A program made the translations under genes and the position numbers. This document shows, in pieces, positions 1-6,551 of a stretch of 7,776 bases of DNA. The stretch's first letter is position 1; each line of letters starts with the position of its first letter. The notes under the pieces were generated by a model. It did no database searches, was not told the origin of the DNA, and was given only the letters and a program-made list of their open reading frames with translations. This DNA comes from an uncultured Oscillibacter sp. (GTDB lineage Bacteria > Bacillota > Clostridia > Oscillospirales > Oscillospiraceae), in NCBI GenBank assembly GCA_905233795.1, contig CAJOFP010000126.1, forward strand, positions 1 through 7,776, read 5' to 3'.

Positions 1-751
1 ACGAAATCACGGCGTAATATTTAAACAAGCCCTGAATCGACATTGTAGCTAAAATATAGCCTAAAAACATAGCGCCCGTATCGCCCATGAACATCTTGGC
101 CGGATTGAAATTATACGGCATGAATCCCACGCACGCGCCGACCAACGCCGCTAAAACTATAGCCACGTCCGATTCGCCCAATAATAACGCCAATACTAAC
201 ATCGTCGTCGCGGAAATCGTCGAAACGCCGTTGGCGAGACCGTCTAAGCCGTCTATCAAATTCACGGAATTTGTCACGGCGACGATCCATAAAACCGTAA
301 ACGGTATAGATAAATTGCCCAACATCCAATATAAATTGCTTGAAAATATATTCGGATTGGAAAACGCCTGAATCGTCACGCCGTTCAACGCCGGAATTAA
401 CGCCGCCAAAATTTGTACAATAAATTTCACTTTCGCGGATAAAACCACGCTGTCATCGACGACGCCTAACACCACAATCACAACCGCGCCGAGCAATACG
501 CTTTTCATCTCCGGCGTCATGGGGACAAATAACAGCGTAGAAATCATAAAGCCGATAAAAATCGCCAGACCGCCCAGACGCGGCGTCGGGACTTTGTGCA
601 TTCTGCGCCCGTCTTTCGGGACATCTATCGCGCCGACTTTATAAGCGAACGTCCGCACAATCGGCGTCATGAGAAAACTAAATACAAGAGCGATGAATAA
701 AGCCAAAAGCACATACGCCAAAAGAAGATTATCATAACCCATATAGACCAT
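1..751 (-). CDS. wecA: WecA/TagO-type undecaprenyl-phosphate GlcNAc-1-phosphate transferase (3' end off window)
   Basis: This is a multi-pass membrane enzyme that moves a HexNAc-1-phosphate from a UDP-sugar to undecaprenyl phosphate, the first step of teichoic-acid or other surface-polysaccharide synthesis on the inner face of the membrane. The first 250 residues are visible. They show the RRMHKVPTPRLGG loop (49-61), the Asp pair D99-D100 followed by SAKVKF, the catalytic NSVNLIDGLDGLA (161-173) and NFNPAKMFMGDTGAMFLG (214-231), with hydrophobic helices between. The RMHxxPxPRLGG and NFNPAK forms point to WecA/TagO rather than MraY. About 100 residues, including the family's C-terminal HxH region, lie beyond position 1. 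The ATG at 751 is chosen because GGAGG lies at 765-769, though 13 nt away is long; a second in-frame ATG at 742 is further still. The gene follows trpS by 121 nt on the same strand and I see no clear promoter of its own. The sugar specificity cannot be read from the sequence. Confidence 0.9.
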   Translation of the reverse strand, partial: MVYMGYDNLLLAYVLLALFIALVFSFLMTPIVRTFAYKVGAIDVPKDGRRMHKVPTPRLGGLAIFIGFMISTLLFVPMTPEMKSVLLGAVVIVVLGVVDDSVVLSAKVKFIVQILAALIPALNGVTIQAFSNPNIFSSNLYWMLGNLSIPFTVLWIVAVTNSVNLIDGLDGLANGVSTISATTMLVLALLLGESDVAIVLAALVGACVGFMPYNFNPAKMFMGDTGAMFLGYILATMSIQGLFKYYAVIS

Positions 752-872
752 AAAATTAAATTATCCTCCGTCATTGAGGCCGGAAAAAATCGCAATCCGG
801 TATTTTTATTATTTTATTATTTTTATTTATTTTTATATTTATTATTTATATTAATTATATTTATTATATTTA

Positions 873-1916
873 TTATCTTGGCAGGAAGCCCAATTTCTTA
901 TGCGTTTTCAAGAGCGTTTTGCGGGCGATTTTACTTGCCCGTTCCGCCCCGGCTTTATATATCTCTTCCAGATATTTCTTGTCTTTTAATAAACGCTCCG
1001 TCTCCTCCCGGATCGGCTTTAAAATCTCAATCACCGTATCGCCCACGGCGGATTTTAACTGTCCGTATCCCTGACCGTCAAATCTTGCGATAATATCCGG
1101 CATATTTTCCCCCGTCGCCGCGCTGTAAATCGCCAATAAATTTGACACGCCCGGTTTTTCCGCCGGATTATATAAAATTCTCCCGTCGCTGTCCGTGACG
1201 GCGCGTTTAAATTTGCGTTTTATATCCTCCGGCTTGTCCAGTAAAAATACACAGCCTTCCGGGTCTGACTTGCTCATTTTATCTTCCGGGCGATTTAAGC
1301 TCATGATTCTCGCGCCGACTTCAGGTATAAACGGCTCCGGAATTGTAAATATATTGCCGTAAATATTATTAAATCTCGTCGCTATATCGCGGCATAACTC
1401 AACATGCTGTTTCTGATCCGCGCCCACGGGAACCAAATCCGCCTGATATAATAAAATATCCGCCGCCATCAAGACCGGATAAGTAAACAATCCGGCGTTG
1501 ATATTATCCGCGTGGCGTTGCGATTTCTGTTTAAATTGCGTCATGCGGGATAACTCGCCGAATTGCGTATAACAGCCCAAAATCCAGCTTAATTCCGCGT
1601 GTTCCGGGACATGGCTCTGGATAAATAAAATACACTTTTCCGGGTCCAGTCCACAGGCGATATATTGCGCAAGTTGCGTCATACACCGCCGCCGCAGATC
1701 CGCCGGATTCTGCCGCACTGTAATCGTGTGCAAATCGACAATGCAATACACGCAGTCATATTGATCTTGCAGGGCTTTCCAATTCCGAATCGCGCCCATA
1801 TAAGAACCAAGCGTCAATTCGCCGCTGGGCTGAATGCCGCTGAATATTCTTTTTTTGATAATCTCCTGATTTTCCGTCCCGTTTTTCGCCGTCTCCTGAT
1901 TCGCCGTTTCCGTCAT
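873..1916 (-). CDS. trpS: Tryptophanyl-tRNA synthetase (TrpRS)
   Basis: This cytoplasmic class I synthetase attaches tryptophan to tRNA-Trp using ATP. The 347-residue protein shows FSGIQPSGELTLGSYMGAI (25-43), containing the HIGH-equivalent TLGSYMG. It also has MAADILLY (150-157), whose Asp is the family's indole-recognising residue, GADQKQHVELCRDIA (165-179) and the KMSKS loop at 213-217. The C-terminal helical anticodon-binding part is complete. Bacterial TrpRS usually starts just before the FSGIQPSG stretch; here about 20 polar residues (rich in T, E, N, Q) precede it. No internal start codon offers a shorter form. GGGAG at 1929-1933 lies 12 nt before the ATG. A promoter lies at 2054-2082 on the same strand and no T-box leader (no AGGGTGG-like element) is visible in the roughly 130-nt leader. 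The stop codon lies inside a G/C-free run of 76 bp. Confidence 0.97.
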   Translation of the reverse strand: MTETANQETAKNGTENQEIIKKRIFSGIQPSGELTLGSYMGAIRNWKALQDQYDCVYCIVDLHTITVRQNPADLRRRCMTQLAQYIACGLDPEKCILFIQSHVPEHAELSWILGCYTQFGELSRMTQFKQKSQRHADNINAGLFTYPVLMAADILLYQADLVPVGADQKQHVELCRDIATRFNNIYGNIFTIPEPFIPEVGARIMSLNRPEDKMSKSDPEGCVFLLDKPEDIKRKFKRAVTDSDGRILYNPAEKPGVSNLLAIYSAATGENMPDIIARFDGQGYGQLKSAVGDTVIEILKPIREETERLLKDKKYLEEIYKAGAERASKIARKTLLKTHKKLGFLPR

Positions 1917-2053
1917 TTTTTTCGCACTCTCCCTGTTGTCCTGATATATCCCGCCTGATTTTTTATCGCATATTTATTTTTAATCTTGATTGCAATCCCT
2001 GTTTTATTTTCCATTATTTTCATATTTTTTCTTTTCGGCGGTCTTATCATTTT

Positions 2054-2082
2054 ATTTTAACATACGCCGATAAAATTTACAA
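2054..2082 (-). promoter_or_regulatory. Predicted extended -10 sigma-A promoter of trpS
   Basis: Read on the minus strand, a -35 box TTGTAA (2077-2082) and a -10 box TAAAAT (2054-2059) are 17 bp apart. A TG one base upstream of the -10 gives the TGNTAAAAT extended form. The predicted start is near 2047, which gives a leader of about 130 nt before the trpS ATG. The -35 lies inside the left arm of the inverted repeat at 2068-2117, so a protein bound there could repress. This is a pattern match and is not proven. Confidence 0.6.
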
Positions 2083-2117
2083 TCAAGACCGGCGTTTCGG
2101 TTTGTAAATTTTCATCG
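2068..2117. repeat. Inverted repeat overlapping the trpS -35 box
   Basis: The arms AAAATTTACAA (2072-2082) and TTGTAAATTTT (2102-2112) are perfectly complementary over 11 bp. They extend by CGAT (2068-2071) and ATCG (2114-2117) across a single bulged C at 2113. Inside, ACCG (2088-2091) pairs with CGGT (2098-2101), leaving a six-base loop and a five-base bulge on the left side. Both predicted promoters would start transcription outside this element, so neither transcript should contain the complete hairpin. A DNA-level operator is therefore more likely than an RNA switch. Confidence 0.65.
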
Positions 2118-2169
2118 ACTTTAAATCCGTTTCAAATATTTCAAATCCGGTCATTTCCTGTCATAACGC

Positions 2170-2198
2170 TTGACAAGACATTTCCCGCGCTTTATACT
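2170..2198 (+). promoter_or_regulatory. Predicted consensus sigma-A promoter of the TPR gene
   Basis: A perfect -35 TTGACA (2170-2175), a 17-bp spacer and a -10 TATACT (2193-2198) form one of the two best promoter matches in the window. The predicted start near 2205 gives a 5' leader of about 160 nt before the ATG at 2367, long for a simple gene. It may also serve the FAD dehydrogenase gene downstream, as I see no clear promoter in the 78-nt gap between them. Confidence 0.7.
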
Positions 2199-2366
2199 GT
2201 CTGTTATTACCAAAATATATTGTCATATATCTTGTAAATCTTGCGAAAATATAAAAAATATAAAATTTTTTAATAACGCGTCGTCCGGCGATTTCAAGGC
2301 GATTTTTAATTTTTAAATTTTTTTAAATTTTTCAAATTTTTTTAATTTTTAAGGACAGAAAACAAA

Positions 2367-3383
2367 ATGGAAGAGAGAATATTAGAAAAAAATCAAGAGA
2401 TTCAAGACAATCAAGACAGTCAAGCGCAAGAGCAAAATCAAGATAATAATCAAGATAATCAAGCGCAAAATCAAGACAATCAAGAGCAAGAGCAAGAACA
2501 AAATCAAGAAAATATTCAAGAAAATACTCAAGAACAGAATCAAGACGCCGAGACGCCCCCGGTCACGGTCAAAGAATACGGCCCGGAGGCGTTCGGTTTA
2601 AAATACGAAACCAGTTTGTTAAAGCCGATTGAAAATCCCGCATTAAATCCCGACCGCTGGCGAAACGTCCAAGACGATTGGAACGCGCCTGATTCCGTCC
2701 GGCATACGCGGAGCGTACAAATTCCGGCGGATCGTCTGGAAATTCTCGACGGCGATTTGAACGGCGAATTTGACGCCGATCATAACCGTTATGAGCATGA
2801 AAATGATAATCACGGCGAAAATGATGATAATAATAATCATGATGATTATGACAGGGCGGAGGAAGAACGGCGTCTGCGGGACGAACTGGAACGATGTAAA
2901 AAACGCGCCGAAAAAAATCCGCCCGCCGGAGAACCGGAAGCGGCAATGGCTTATAACAATCTCGCGCATTTCTGTCAGACCGACGGACGCATGGAAGAAG
3001 CCGAAAAATTATATTGTGAGGCGTTGGATATTTACCGCCGTCTCGCGGATCGACATCCGGCGGCGTATGAGCCATACGCGGCGCGAATCTGCGCGAATTT
3101 AGCCGTTTTACTATCCGGCGCGGAGAAAATCAGCGCGGCGGAATGGTTTTACCGTCAGGCGCTGGACGCGTGGCGGCGTCTCGCGGAACGGCATCCGGTT
3201 TTATACGCGCCGGAAGTCGCCGACGCCTGTTCCCATCTGGGATTGTTTTTATTTTATATCAAACAGGACAGACCGGCGGCGCGTCCGTTTCTCGAACACG
3301 CGCTTGCTTTATATGACCAATACCCGCGTTTGGCGTTCAAAGCCGCCGACACGCGCCGTATGATCGACGAATATTATAATTAA
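2367..3383 (+). CDS. Q/N-rich protein with C-terminal tetratricopeptide repeats
   Basis: This is a 338-residue protein of unknown function with no signal peptide or membrane segment, so it is probably cytoplasmic. Residues 10-59 are almost only Q, N, D and E, in QDNQ/QEQN-type units. Residues 64-135 are ordinary sequence with WRNVQDDWNAPDSVRHTRS. Residues 136-162 are very rich in D, N, H and E, followed by a charged helix (163-184, EEERRLRDELERCKKRAEK). From about residue 192 there are three repeats of about 45 residues resembling kinesin-light-chain-type TPRs: AMAYNNLAHF...EEAEKLYCEALDIYRRLADRHP, then ANLAVLL...AEWFYRQALDAWRRLAERHP, then SHLGLFLF...ARPFLEHALALYDQYP. TPRs normally bind peptides or other proteins; the partner is unknown. 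AAGGA at 2351-2355 precedes the ATG by 11 nt, and a consensus promoter lies at 2170-2198. The Q/N head is built from near-tandem DNA repeats, so its length may vary between strains. Confidence 0.88.
   Translation: MEERILEKNQEIQDNQDSQAQEQNQDNNQDNQAQNQDNQEQEQEQNQENIQENTQEQNQDAETPPVTVKEYGPEAFGLKYETSLLKPIENPALNPDRWRNVQDDWNAPDSVRHTRSVQIPADRLEILDGDLNGEFDADHNRYEHENDNHGENDDNNNHDDYDRAEEERRLRDELERCKKRAEKNPPAGEPEAAMAYNNLAHFCQTDGRMEEAEKLYCEALDIYRRLADRHPAAYEPYAARICANLAVLLSGAEKISAAEWFYRQALDAWRRLAERHPVLYAPEVADACSHLGLFLFYIKQDRPAARPFLEHALALYDQYPRLAFKAADTRRMIDEYYN
2394..2543. repeat. Degenerate tandem CAAGA/AATCAAG coding repeat (Q/N/D/E tract)
   Basis: The sequence encoding residues 10-59 of the TPR protein is a run of short units such as AATCAAGACAATCAAGA, CAAGATAAT and CAAGAGCAAG, most in multiples of three bases. 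Glutamine is encoded mostly by CAA, with one CAG near the end. It has the appearance of a coding microsatellite that has partly decayed by point changes. Confidence 0.7.
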
Positions 3384-3402
3384 TATTATTATAATTAATA
3401 TT
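3373..3402. repeat. Perfect 15-bp tandem duplication across the TPR-gene stop codon
   Basis: ATTATAATTAATATT occurs at 3373-3387 and again immediately at 3388-3402. The first copy contains the end of the TPR gene and its TAA (3381-3383); the second is non-coding. The unit lies in a G/C-free run from 3370 to 3435 that fills most of the gap to the next gene. Confidence 0.85.
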
Positions 3403-3461
3403 AAATTTATAAAAATTATATAAAAATATAAAAATCCGGACGGGAAGGGTGTGTACTATCC

Positions 3462-5243
3462 ATGCTGAAAATAAGCGTCCGAATGCCGCCGGACGCCGGA
3501 GAGGCGGAATTGAAACGGGAAATTTTGCGTATTTTACGCTGTCGCCGGGATGATTTACAGGAATTTCATATTATACGGCGCAGTTTGGACGCCCGTGAAA
3601 AGCCCGTGTATTTATACGCCGTCGCCGCGCGGGTCCGGGACGAAAACGCCGCGCTCCGCCGCGCCGGACGCTATGTCAGCCGTCTGGAACCCGGTGAGGA
3701 TTATACAATCCCGGAAGAATTTAATTTTATTAATAATATTAATATTAATCACGCCGAAAACGCGGATGATAAAGCGAAAAACGGCGCGGGAGAAATAATA
3801 AATCAACCCCGTCCCGTTGTGGTCGGCGCGGGCCCGGCGGGATTGTTCGCCGCGCTTGTACTCGCCCGCGCCGGATTAAAGCCAATCTTAATCGAACGCG
3901 GACAGCCTGTCGAACAGCGTAAAAAAGATGTCGAATTATTTCAATCCGGCGGCGTATTTAATCCGGCGTCGAATATACAATTTGGCGAGGGCGGCGCGGG
4001 CGCGTTCTCGGACGGGAAACTGCATACCGGTACACGCGATCCCCGACATAAATTTATCGCCCCGCGGGATATTTTAATCGACGCCAAGCCCCATATCGGC
4101 ACGGATTTTTTATATATTATTTTACAGAATTTCCGCCAAGAATTATTAAAATTAAACGCCGAAATTAAATTTAATCATATTTTAACCGGTCTTGAAATCG
4201 AAAACAAAAAATTACGCGGGATTATTTTATTAAATCCCGACGGCGAAAAAATCAATTTACCCTGTACGCGTTTAATCTTAGCCCCCGGACACTCGGCGCG
4301 GGATACGTTTGAAATATTATATCAATCCGGCGTCCCCATGATTCAAAAAGCGTTCGCCGCCGGGGTTCGTATCGAACACGCGCAAAATAAAATTAATTCG
4401 TCCCAATACGCCGGCGCGCCGCGCTATTCGATTTCAAGATTAAAAAACAAGACCAAAAATCAAGATTATAAACTGCCTCCCGCGTCCTATCAGCTTTCCT
4501 GTCATTTATCCGCGCAAAATCAAGCCGTTTCTGATTTTGACGACATTCCCGCGTGGAACAGCGGGCGCGGCGTGTTTTCATTCTGCGTCTGTCCGGGCGG
4601 CGTCGTGATTCCCGCCGCGTCCGAATTTGGCGGCGTCGTCACAAACGGCATGAGCGAATACGCCCGCGACGGCGAGAATATCAACGGCGGCTTACTGGTC
4701 AGCGTCACGCCCGCCGATTTCCACACGCAAATCGACGGCGATCCCAATCATCCGTTGGCGGGGATTTTATTCCAGCGTCAATTAGAACAGGCCGCTTTCC
4801 AACTCGCTAACCCGGATTTTAAAAATAATAAAAATAATTTAAATCACGGCTTTTACGCGCCGGTTCAGCGCGTGGGGGATTTTTTGAATCATATCCCGTC
4901 ATTCGGTCCCGGACGCGTCAATCCGACGTATCAACCCGGCGTCACTTGGACGGATTTGCATTTATGCCTGCCGCCGTGGATGTCCGACGCGCTTGAACAG
5001 GCGATTCCCATTCTGGGCGGCAAATTACGCGGTTTCGATGATCCCGACGCGGTCTTGACAGGCGTCGAGACGCGCAGTTCGTCCCCGGTCAGAATTTTGC
5101 GCGGCGCGGATTATCAATCCGAAATTCGCGGCTTTTATCCATGCGGAGAGGGCGCGGGATACGCCGGCGGCATCATGTCCGCCGCCACGGACGGTATGTT
5201 ATGCGCCGAGGCGTTATTAAAAGATTATTTTCAATCCATATAA
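3462..5243 (+). CDS. FAD-dependent dehydrogenase, COG2509 family
   Basis: This 593-residue flavoprotein belongs to the uncharacterised 'NAD(FAD)-utilizing dehydrogenase' family; its substrate is not known. An N-terminal alpha/beta domain (1-85, with RRSLDARxKP at 39-48) is followed by the FAD-binding Rossmann motif GAGPAGLFAAL (122-132), with E145 as the ribose-binding acid. Next come the family blocks FNPASNIQFGEGGAGAFSDG, AKPHIGTD, SGRGVFSFCVCPGG, VVTNGMSEYARDGEN and LLVSVTPADF. Near the C-terminus is FYPCGEGAGYAGGIMSAATDG, which closes the FAD site. The protein is longer than I expect for the family (about 460-540 residues), mainly through loop insertions: residues 87-115 (INNININ), about 350-365 and 454-462 (KNNKNNLNH). 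AAGGG at 3445-3449 lies 12 nt before the ATG, and GTGs upstream are out of frame. It sits 78 nt after the TPR gene on the same strand and converges with the lipoprotein gene. Confidence 0.92.
   Translation: MLKISVRMPPDAGEAELKREILRILRCRRDDLQEFHIIRRSLDAREKPVYLYAVAARVRDENAALRRAGRYVSRLEPGEDYTIPEEFNFINNININHAENADDKAKNGAGEIINQPRPVVVGAGPAGLFAALVLARAGLKPILIERGQPVEQRKKDVELFQSGGVFNPASNIQFGEGGAGAFSDGKLHTGTRDPRHKFIAPRDILIDAKPHIGTDFLYIILQNFRQELLKLNAEIKFNHILTGLEIENKKLRGIILLNPDGEKINLPCTRLILAPGHSARDTFEILYQSGVPMIQKAFAAGVRIEHAQNKINSSQYAGAPRYSISRLKNKTKNQDYKLPPASYQLSCHLSAQNQAVSDFDDIPAWNSGRGVFSFCVCPGGVVIPAASEFGGVVTNGMSEYARDGENINGGLLVSVTPADFHTQIDGDPNHPLAGILFQRQLEQAAFQLANPDFKNNKNNLNHGFYAPVQRVGDFLNHIPSFGPGRVNPTYQPGVTWTDLHLCLPPWMSDALEQAIPILGGKLRGFDDPDAVLTGVETRSSSPVRILRGADYQSEIRGFYPCGEGAGYAGGIMSAATDGMLCAEALLKDYFQSI
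4821..4838. repeat. In-frame 9-bp tandem duplication inside the FAD dehydrogenase gene
   Basis: AAAAATAAT occurs twice in a row (4821-4829 and 4830-4838) and reads KNNKNN. It lies in a loop just before the conserved FYAPVQRVGDFL block, where homologues as I remember them are shorter. Confidence 0.75.
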
Positions 5244-5299
5244 AAAATAAATAAAAATAAATCCCCTGTTCCGTTTTGATTGAATTTTTAATATTATTT

Positions 5300-6448
5300 T
5301 TATTTATCCGGGTCAAACGCGGCGTAAAGATCAAGAGAAAGGGTCTCATTGGGGCCGTCGTATTCCAGCGCGTATGGGATGAAAATAGATTGATTATTTG
5401 AATCTTCCGGGAATTGGCATAAAATATAGCCGTTTGTGATTTGATAAGTCCCGGAATTTTCCTGCTTATGCAGCGTATCGGTATTAAATTCCTCGACGGT
5501 CAGATCATCGCGGCTTTCGCCGGAGAAAAACGCGAAATGTTCCGGCGCGGCGAACGCCACGCGATAATAAATCCCGCCCGCCTGTACAGTCCACGCCCTG
5601 CCGTTGATTCTTTCGCGGACGCGTTCGGCGATTCCGTCATCGGCGGCGGCGCGGCGGTTCAGTTCAGCCGCGTAACCGTCCGGATCGGCCAGAGACGCTA
5701 ATTGCTCAATATTGTCACACCATGTAACGGAATCCGTGGAAACGCGCAGACGCTCAAAATCAGGCAAGCCGGGTTTAGAAAACGTAATGATTTTATTTCC
5801 CGACAGCATATCGGCGGGGATTAAAAACGTCTCGGCGAACCAGACATAATGCCCGGCGGGGATTTCGTTGAGAAAATCGCTGTAATAGAAATCCGGCAGC
5901 CATACGCACGCGCCGGGAATCCGTTCCGACGGATATATATTATTTATATTATTATTTGCGCTTCGGCGCGTATTTTGGCGCGTGTCTCTGATTGTAACGG
6001 ACGCGGATCGGCTGTCGATAGAAACAGACCGGCGTTCCGGGGCCGTAATCGAATAGCACAGATAAACCAAACGATTGACGCTTTCCGGGTCGGCGGGGTC
6101 TCTATATGAATCGTCGATATAAATTCCAAATATCTCCGCCGCGCCATATTGAAAAACTTCCGCGTTACTGTCCGCGTTATCTTGCGTATTTACCGTATTA
6201 TTCGTATTATTCGCGTTATTCGCGCCGTCTTGCGTATTGTTTAAATCTTCTTGCGCGTTATCCTGCGTATTATTGAAATCTTCTTGCGCGTTATTCGCGC
6301 CGTCTTGCGTATTGCTTAAATCTTCTTGCGCGTTGATTTCCTGTCCGCGCCCGGAAACGGCGTCGGACGCGTTGGGGGAAGTGCGGGGCGCGGCGCAGGC
6401 CGTCGCCACAAACGTGAATGTTAAGAGCAATAAAATCGTTTTTTTCAT
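5300..6448 (-). CDS. Putative lipoprotein with N-terminal tandem repeats, function unknown
   Basis: The 382-residue protein starts with a lipoprotein signal, MKK followed by a hydrophobic stretch and VATAC, so Cys18 should be lipidated after signal cleavage and the protein anchored outside the cytoplasmic membrane. The -3 residue is Ala rather than the usual Leu, so the lipobox is imperfect. Residues 40-78 are three NAQED(L/F)(S/N)NTQD(GAN) repeats, followed by more N/T/D-rich sequence to about 95, a flexible spacer. The rest (about 98-382) looks globular, with alternating hydrophobic and aromatic segments suggesting beta strands (for example YYRVAFAAPEHFAFF and GTYQITNGYILCQF). I recognise no catalytic motif and cannot name a family; a lipocalin-like C-terminal fold is only a guess. 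AAAGGG at 6455-6460 is 6 nt from the ATG. Its own promoter lies at 6524-6551. A short Asn-rich patch (NNNINN) recurs near residue 168. Confidence 0.85.
   Translation of the reverse strand: MKKTILLLLTFTFVATACAAPRTSPNASDAVSGRGQEINAQEDLSNTQDGANNAQEDFNNTQDNAQEDLNNTQDGANNANNTNNTVNTQDNADSNAEVFQYGAAEIFGIYIDDSYRDPADPESVNRLVYLCYSITAPERRSVSIDSRSASVTIRDTRQNTRRSANNNINNIYPSERIPGACVWLPDFYYSDFLNEIPAGHYVWFAETFLIPADMLSGNKIITFSKPGLPDFERLRVSTDSVTWCDNIEQLASLADPDGYAAELNRRAAADDGIAERVRERINGRAWTVQAGGIYYRVAFAAPEHFAFFSGESRDDLTVEEFNTDTLHKQENSGTYQITNGYILCQFPEDSNNQSIFIPYALEYDGPNETLSLDLYAAFDPDK
6214..6330. repeat. Three tandem coding repeats (42, 33 and 42 bp) in the lipoprotein gene
   Basis: Copies lie at 6214-6255, 6256-6288 and 6289-6330. 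The outer two are 42 bp and differ at only one base (T/C near the middle). The central one is 33 bp, lacking a 9-bp block, so the frame is kept. Each encodes NAQED-x-xNTQD, with GAN in the long copies. The near-identity of the outer copies suggests recent duplication or gene conversion. Confidence 0.9.
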
Positions 6449-6523
6449 GATAAGCCCTTTATCCTTTTTTATTCCCGCTTTTTTGTTTTTTTCTTAAACA
6501 AGAACGTATAAAACAACAATTAT

Positions 6524-6551
6524 ATTATAAATATATTCCAATTCCTGTCAA
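6524..6551 (-). promoter_or_regulatory. Predicted consensus sigma-A promoter of the lipoprotein gene
   Basis: Read on the minus strand, TTGACA (6546-6551) and TATAAT (6524-6529) are separated by 16 bp, so both boxes match consensus exactly. The predicted start near 6517 gives a leader of about 70 nt. This makes the lipoprotein gene a separate transcription unit although it follows recD2 on the same strand. A TAGAAATTTCTA palindrome (6555-6566) sits just upstream of the -35. Confidence 0.7.

Larger units (their letters stand above)
1917..2366. other. Divergent trpS / TPR-gene intergenic region
   Basis: This 450-bp gap separates trpS (leftward) from the TPR gene (rightward). It holds a leftward extended -10 promoter (2054-2082), an imperfect dyad overlapping that promoter (2068-2117), a rightward consensus promoter (2170-2198), and a roughly 160-nt A/T-rich leader before the TPR start, with regularly spaced T-tracts at 2303-2350. 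The trpS leader contains a short open frame ending in an ATGA overlap with trpS, which is reported as a finding rather than called a gene. I see no tRNA, T-box, riboswitch or terminator hairpin here. Confidence 0.7.

Noticed and set aside
87..371. Plus-strand 94-codon open frame
   Set aside because: It is antisense to the clearly conserved wecA/tagO gene, which is not bounded by a stop in the window because it runs off the edge.
780..815. CCGGA...TCCGG stem followed by a T-rich run, like an intrinsic terminator on the plus strand
   Set aside because: The stem is only 5 bp with an 11-base loop, and no plus-strand gene lies upstream of it. On the minus strand no T-run follows the stem.
1917..2050. 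T-box or Trp attenuator leader for trpS
   Set aside because: No T-box consensus, no Trp codons in the short leader frame, and no terminator hairpin are visible.
2202..2277. GTTATTA / TAATAAC pair flanking the first half of the TPR-gene leader as an RNA stem
   Set aside because: Only 7 A/T-rich pairs across about 60 bases; too weak to call a structure.
2643..2969. Minus-strand open frame with Ile-rich hydrophobic run, looking like a membrane protein
   Set aside because: It is the antisense shadow of the Asp/Asn/His-rich tract (GAT/AAT codons read as ATC/ATT) of the TPR gene, with no ribosome site.
6237..6497. Plus-strand open frame with repeated SSCALxxVLLK units
   Set aside because: It is antisense to the lipoprotein signal and tandem repeats; the repetition is inherited from the coding strand.
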